In this document: piece by piece, positions 60,081 to 64,000 of the stretch
Numbering within the stretch: position 1 is the stretch's first letter
Layout: the number at the start of each line of letters is the position of its first letter
From: Phycomyces nitens
Lineage: Eukaryota; Mucoromycota; Mucoromycetes; Mucorales; Phycomycetaceae
DNA length: 64,000 bases
Assembly: GCA_022702545.1 (NCBI GenBank)
Contig: JAHRBC010000001.1
Location: 8,556,001 to 8,620,000, forward strand
Reading direction: 5' to 3'
Made by a program: the position numbers and the translations under genes
Notes under the pieces: generated by a model
What the model saw: the letters and a program-made list of their open reading frames with translations, nothing else
The model's database searches: none
Told to the model about the DNA's origin: nothing

Positions 60081-63000
60081 ATTAGAAATTGTAGTGTAGA
60101 TATTGCTTAGAGTAGCCGTCCGAGTAGAGTAGAAAGGTAAGTCCATCCCAATCAAACTTGACAAACACTGCTAACAATGACTTCACTTTATATAGTAGCG
60201 TAGCCCGTCCCGTAGTTTAGTCGTCCGAGTAGATTAGCAGGTAAGTGAATTGAATGCGATCAAAGACACACTGCTAACTTGGATTTTAGTTTAGCTGTAG
60301 CTTAGTTCCGGTTGGTAAGAATCGGGGATGGTGGTGGGCTCCAACTTAGCTAGAAAATAGATTAGAAACTGTAGTGTAGATAATGCTTAAAGTAGCCGTC
60401 CGAGTAGAATAGAAAGGTAAGTCCATCCCAATCACACTTGACAGCACTGTTAACAATGACTCCACTCTATTATAGTAGCGTAGCCGTCCGAGTAGTTTAG
60501 CTGTCCGAGTAGTTTAGCAGGTAATTCCATCCCAGTCAAACTTGACAACACTGCTAACAATGCCTTCACTCTATATAGTAGTGTAGCCGTCCGAGTAGTT
60601 TAGTCGTCCGAGTAGTTTAGTCGTCCGAGTAGCTTAGCAGGTAAGTGAATTGAATGCGATCAAAGACACACTGCTAACTTGGATTTCAGTTTAGTTGTAG
60701 CTTAGTTCCGGTTGGTAAGAATCAAGGATGGTGGTGGGCTCCAAGTTAGCTAGAAAATATATTAGAAACTGTAGTTTAGATATTGCTTAGAGTAGCTGTC
60801 CGAGTAGAGTAGAAAGGTAAGTCCATCCCAATCAAACTTGACAGCACTGTTAACAATGACTCCACTCTATATAGTAGCGTAGCCGTCCGAGTAGTTTAGC
60901 TGTCCGAGTAGTTTAGCAGGTAAGTCCATCCCAATCAAACTTGACAAACACTGCTAACAATGACTTCACTTTATATAGTAGCGTAGCCCGTCCCGTAGTT
61001 TAGTCGTCCGAGTAGATTAGCAGGTAAGTGAATTGAATGCGATCAAAGACACACTGCTAACTTGGATTTCAGTTTAGTTGTAGCTTAGTTCCGGTTGGTA
61101 AGAATCGGGGATGGTGGTGGGCTCCAACTTAGCTAGAAAATAGATTAGAAACTGTAGTGTAGATAATGCTTAAAGTAGCCGTCCGAGTAGAATAGAAAGG
61201 TAAGTCTATCCCAATCAAACTTGACAGCACTGTTAACAATGACTCCACTCTATATAGTAGCGTAGCCGTCCGAGTAGTTTAGCTGTCCGAGTAGTTTAGC
61301 AGGTAAGTTCATCCCAATCAAACTTGTCAGCACTGCTAACAATGACTCCACTCTTTATAGTAGTTTAGCCGTCCGAGTAGATTAGCAGGTAAGTCCATCC
61401 CAGTCAAACTTGACAAACATTGCTAACAATGACTCCACTCTATATAGTAGTTTAGCCGTCCGAGTAGTTTAGCTGTCCGAGTAGTTTAGCAGGTAATTCC
61501 ATCCCAATCAAACTTGACAACACTGCTAACAATGACTCCACTCTATATAGTAGCGTAGCCGTCCGAGTAGTTTAGCTGTCCGAGTAGCTTAGCAGGTAAG
61601 TTTATCCCAATCAAACTTGACAGCACTGCTAACAATGACTCCACTCTATATAGTAGCGTAGCCCGTCCCGTAGTTTAGTCGTCCGAGTAGATTAGCAGGT
61701 AAGTCAATTGAATGCGATCAAAGACACACTGCTAACTTGGATTTTAGTTTAGCTGTAGCTTAGTTCCGGTTGGTAAGAATCGGGGATGGTGGTGGGCTCC
61801 AACTTAGCTAGAAAATAGATTAGAAATTATAGTATAGATATTGCTTAGAGTAGCCGTCCGAGTAGAATAGAAAGGTAAGTATATCCCAATCAAACTTGAC
61901 AGCACTGCTAACAATGACTCCACTCTATATAGTAGTGTAGCCGTCCGAGTAGTTTAGCTGTCCGAGTAGTTTAGCAGGTAAGTTCATCCCAATCAAACTT
62001 GTCAGCACTGCTAACAATGACTCCACTCTTTATAGTAGTTTAGCCGTCCGAGTAGATTAGCAGGTAAGTCCATCCCAGTCAAACTTGACAAACATTGCTA
62101 ACAATGACTCCACTCTATATAGTAGTTTAGCCGTCCGAGTAGTTTAGCTGTCCGAGTAGTTTAGCAGGTAATTCCATCCCAATCAAACTTGACAACACTG
62201 CTAACAATGCCTTCACTCTATATAGTAGTGTAGCCGTCCGAGTAGTTTAGTCGTCCGAGTAGCTTAGCAGGTAAGTGAATTGAATGCGATCAAGGATACA
62301 CTGCTAACTTGGATTTCAGTTTAGTTGTAGCTTAGTTCCGGTTGGTAAGAATCGGGGATGGTGGTGGGCTCCAACTTAGCTAGAAAATAGATTAGAAACT
62401 GTAGTGTAGATAATGCTTAAAGTAGCTGTCCGAGTAGAATAGAAAGGTAAGTCCATCCCAATCACACTTGACAGCACTGTTAACAATGACTCCACTCTAT
62501 TATAGTAGCGTAGCCGTCCGAGTAGTTTAGCTGTCCGAGTAGTTTAGCAGGTAATTCCATCCCAGTCAAACTTGACAACACTGCTAACAATGCCTTCACT
62601 CTATATAGTAGTGTAGCCGTCCGAGTAGTTTAGTCGTCCGAGTAGCTTAGCAGGTAAGTGAATTGAATGCGATCAAAGACACACTGCTAACTTGGATTTC
62701 AGTTTAGTTGTAGCTTAGTTCCGGTTGGTAAGAATCGAGGATGGTGGTGGGCTCCAAGTTAGCTAGAAAATAGATTAGAAACTGTAGTTTAGATATTGCT
62801 TAGAGTAGCTGTCCGAGTAGAGTAGAAAGGTAAGTCCATCCCAATCAAACTTGACAGCACTGCTAACAATGACTCCACTCTATATAGTAGCGTAGCCGTC
62901 CGAGTAGTTTAGCTGTCCGAGTAGTTTAGCAGGTAAGTCCATCCCAATCAAACTTGACAAACACTGCTAACAATGACTTCACTTTATATAGTAGCGTAGC

Positions 63001-64000
63001 CCGTCCCGTAGTTTAGTCGTCCGAGTAGCTTATCAGGTAAGTGAATTGAATGCGATCAAGGATACACTGCTAACTTGGATTTCAGTTTAGTTGTAGCTTA
63101 GTTCCGGTTGGTAAGAATTGGGGATGGTGGTGGGCTCCAAGTTAGCTAGAAAATAGATTAGAAACTGTAGTTTAGATATTGCTTAGAGTAGCTGTCCGAG
63201 TAGAATAGAAAGGTAAGTCCATCCCAATCAAACTTGACAGCACTGCTAACAATGACTCCACTCTATATAGTAGTGTAGCCGTCCGAGTAGTTTAGCTGTC
63301 CGAGTAGTTTAGCAGGTAAGTTTATCCCAATCAAACTTGACAGCACTGCTAACAATGACTCCACTCTATATAGTAGCGTAGCCGTCCGAGTAGTTTAGCT
63401 GTCCGAGTAGCTTAGCAGGTAAGTTTATCCCAATCAAACTTGACAGCACTGCTAACAATGACTCCACTCTATATAGTAGCGTAGCCCGTCCCGTAGTTTA
63501 GTCGTCCGAGTAGTTTAGCAGGTAAGTTTATCCCAATCAAACTTGACAGCACTGCTAACAATGACTCCACTCTATATAGTAGCGTAGCCCGTCCCGTAGT
63601 TTAGTCGTCCGAGTAGATTAGCAGGTAAGTGAATTGAATGCGATCAAAGATACACTGCTAACTTGGATTTCAGTTTAGTTGTAGCTTAGTTCCGGTTGGT
63701 AAGAATCCGGGATGGTGGTGGGCTCCAACTTAGCTAGAAAATAGATTAGAAACTGTAGTGTAGATAATGTTTAAAGTAGCCGTCCGAGTAGAATAGAAAG
63801 GTAAGTCCATCCCAATCACACTTGACAGCACTGTTAACAATGACTCCACTCTATTATAGTAGCGTAGCCGTCCGAGTAGTTTAGCTGTCCGAGTAGTTTA
63901 GCAGGTAAGTTCATCCCAATCAAACTTGTCAGCACTGCTAACAATGACTCCACTCTTTATAGTAGTTTAGCCGTCCGAGTAGATTAGCAGGTAAGTCCAT
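58576..64000 (+). ncRNA. Candidate multi-intron non-coding transcript (right copy, runs off the window)
   Basis: Same layout as the left candidate: leader exon, two leader introns with intact GT and AG, then the cassette array. Several donors here are GTAATT instead of GTAAGT (for example near 60522, 61494 and 62169), still usable by the fungal spliceosome. No reading frame stays open. Its 3' end lies outside the window. Transcription is inferred only. Confidence 0.4.
60081..64000 (+). repeat. Tandem array of intron-exon cassettes (right, incomplete)
   Basis: Same S and L units as the left array. L-unit cores start at 60030, 60310, 60710, 61093, 61768, 62340, 62723, 63106 and 63694, giving spacings of 280, 400, 383, 675, 572, 383, 383 and 588. 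The order of spacings differs from the left copy, so the two arrays have rearranged independently by unequal exchange or conversion while unit sequences stayed alike. Confidence 0.95.

Overview
The window looks like nuclear DNA of a Mucoromycota fungus, most likely Mucorales. The genes carry many short introns (about 45-80 nt) with GTAAGT-type donors, CTAAC/CTAAT branch sites and AG acceptors. Genes are moderately GC-rich and sit in very AT-rich spacers. The set includes a CotH-family surface protein, expanded F-box/LRR-like proteins and an oligopeptide transporter. Genus cannot be fixed from the sequence alone; Phycomyces- or Mucor-like is a guess.

Ends of the window: both ends carry the same large direct duplication, about 56.5 kb apart. 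Each copy has a roughly 2.4-kb single-copy leader (1170-3540 and 57710-60080) with a pyrimidine-rich promoter-like segment. The leader runs into a tandem array (3541-7650, and 60081 to beyond the window end). The array units look like miniature intron-exon cassettes. Each has a GTAAGT donor, a CTGCTAAC branch site and an AG acceptor at workable fungal distances. These separate short exons (about 45 and 127 nt) that hold stops in every frame. I read this as a candidate long, highly spliced non-coding transcript or a splice-signal satellite. It is the most unusual thing here.

7.7-13.6 kb: a decayed Tc1/mariner transposase, an LTR-like repeat and an OPT oligopeptide transporter (minus). 13.6-19.9 kb is a gene-poor AT-rich stretch. 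20-26.6 kb: three tandem intronless F-box genes (plus) with a small two-exon hypothetical gene inserted antisense. 27-30.6 kb: nested LTR-like repeats, a 405-bp MITE with TA target duplication, tRNA-like relics and a 43-bp minisatellite.

30.8-52.3 kb is a compact block of conserved housekeeping and signalling genes, all with phase-consistent exon models: NECAP endocytic adaptor (+), CotH (-), G-protein beta subunit (-), PIAS/Siz SUMO ligase (+), End3-like EH-domain protein (-), ribosomal protein eL36 (-), AMMECR1 (-), BSD-domain protein (-), MIT-domain protein (-), TM2-domain protein (+) and PRMT1-type arginine methyltransferase (-). NECAP and End3 both serve clathrin/actin endocytosis, and BSD/MIT proteins often act in trafficking, but no operon-like logic is implied.

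53-57.1 kb: a fourth F-box gene with one intron, then a broken F-box relative with an in-frame stop in its F-box. Right-hand LTR-like repeat and duplication follow. All exon boundaries were deduced by eye from splice signals and reading phase.
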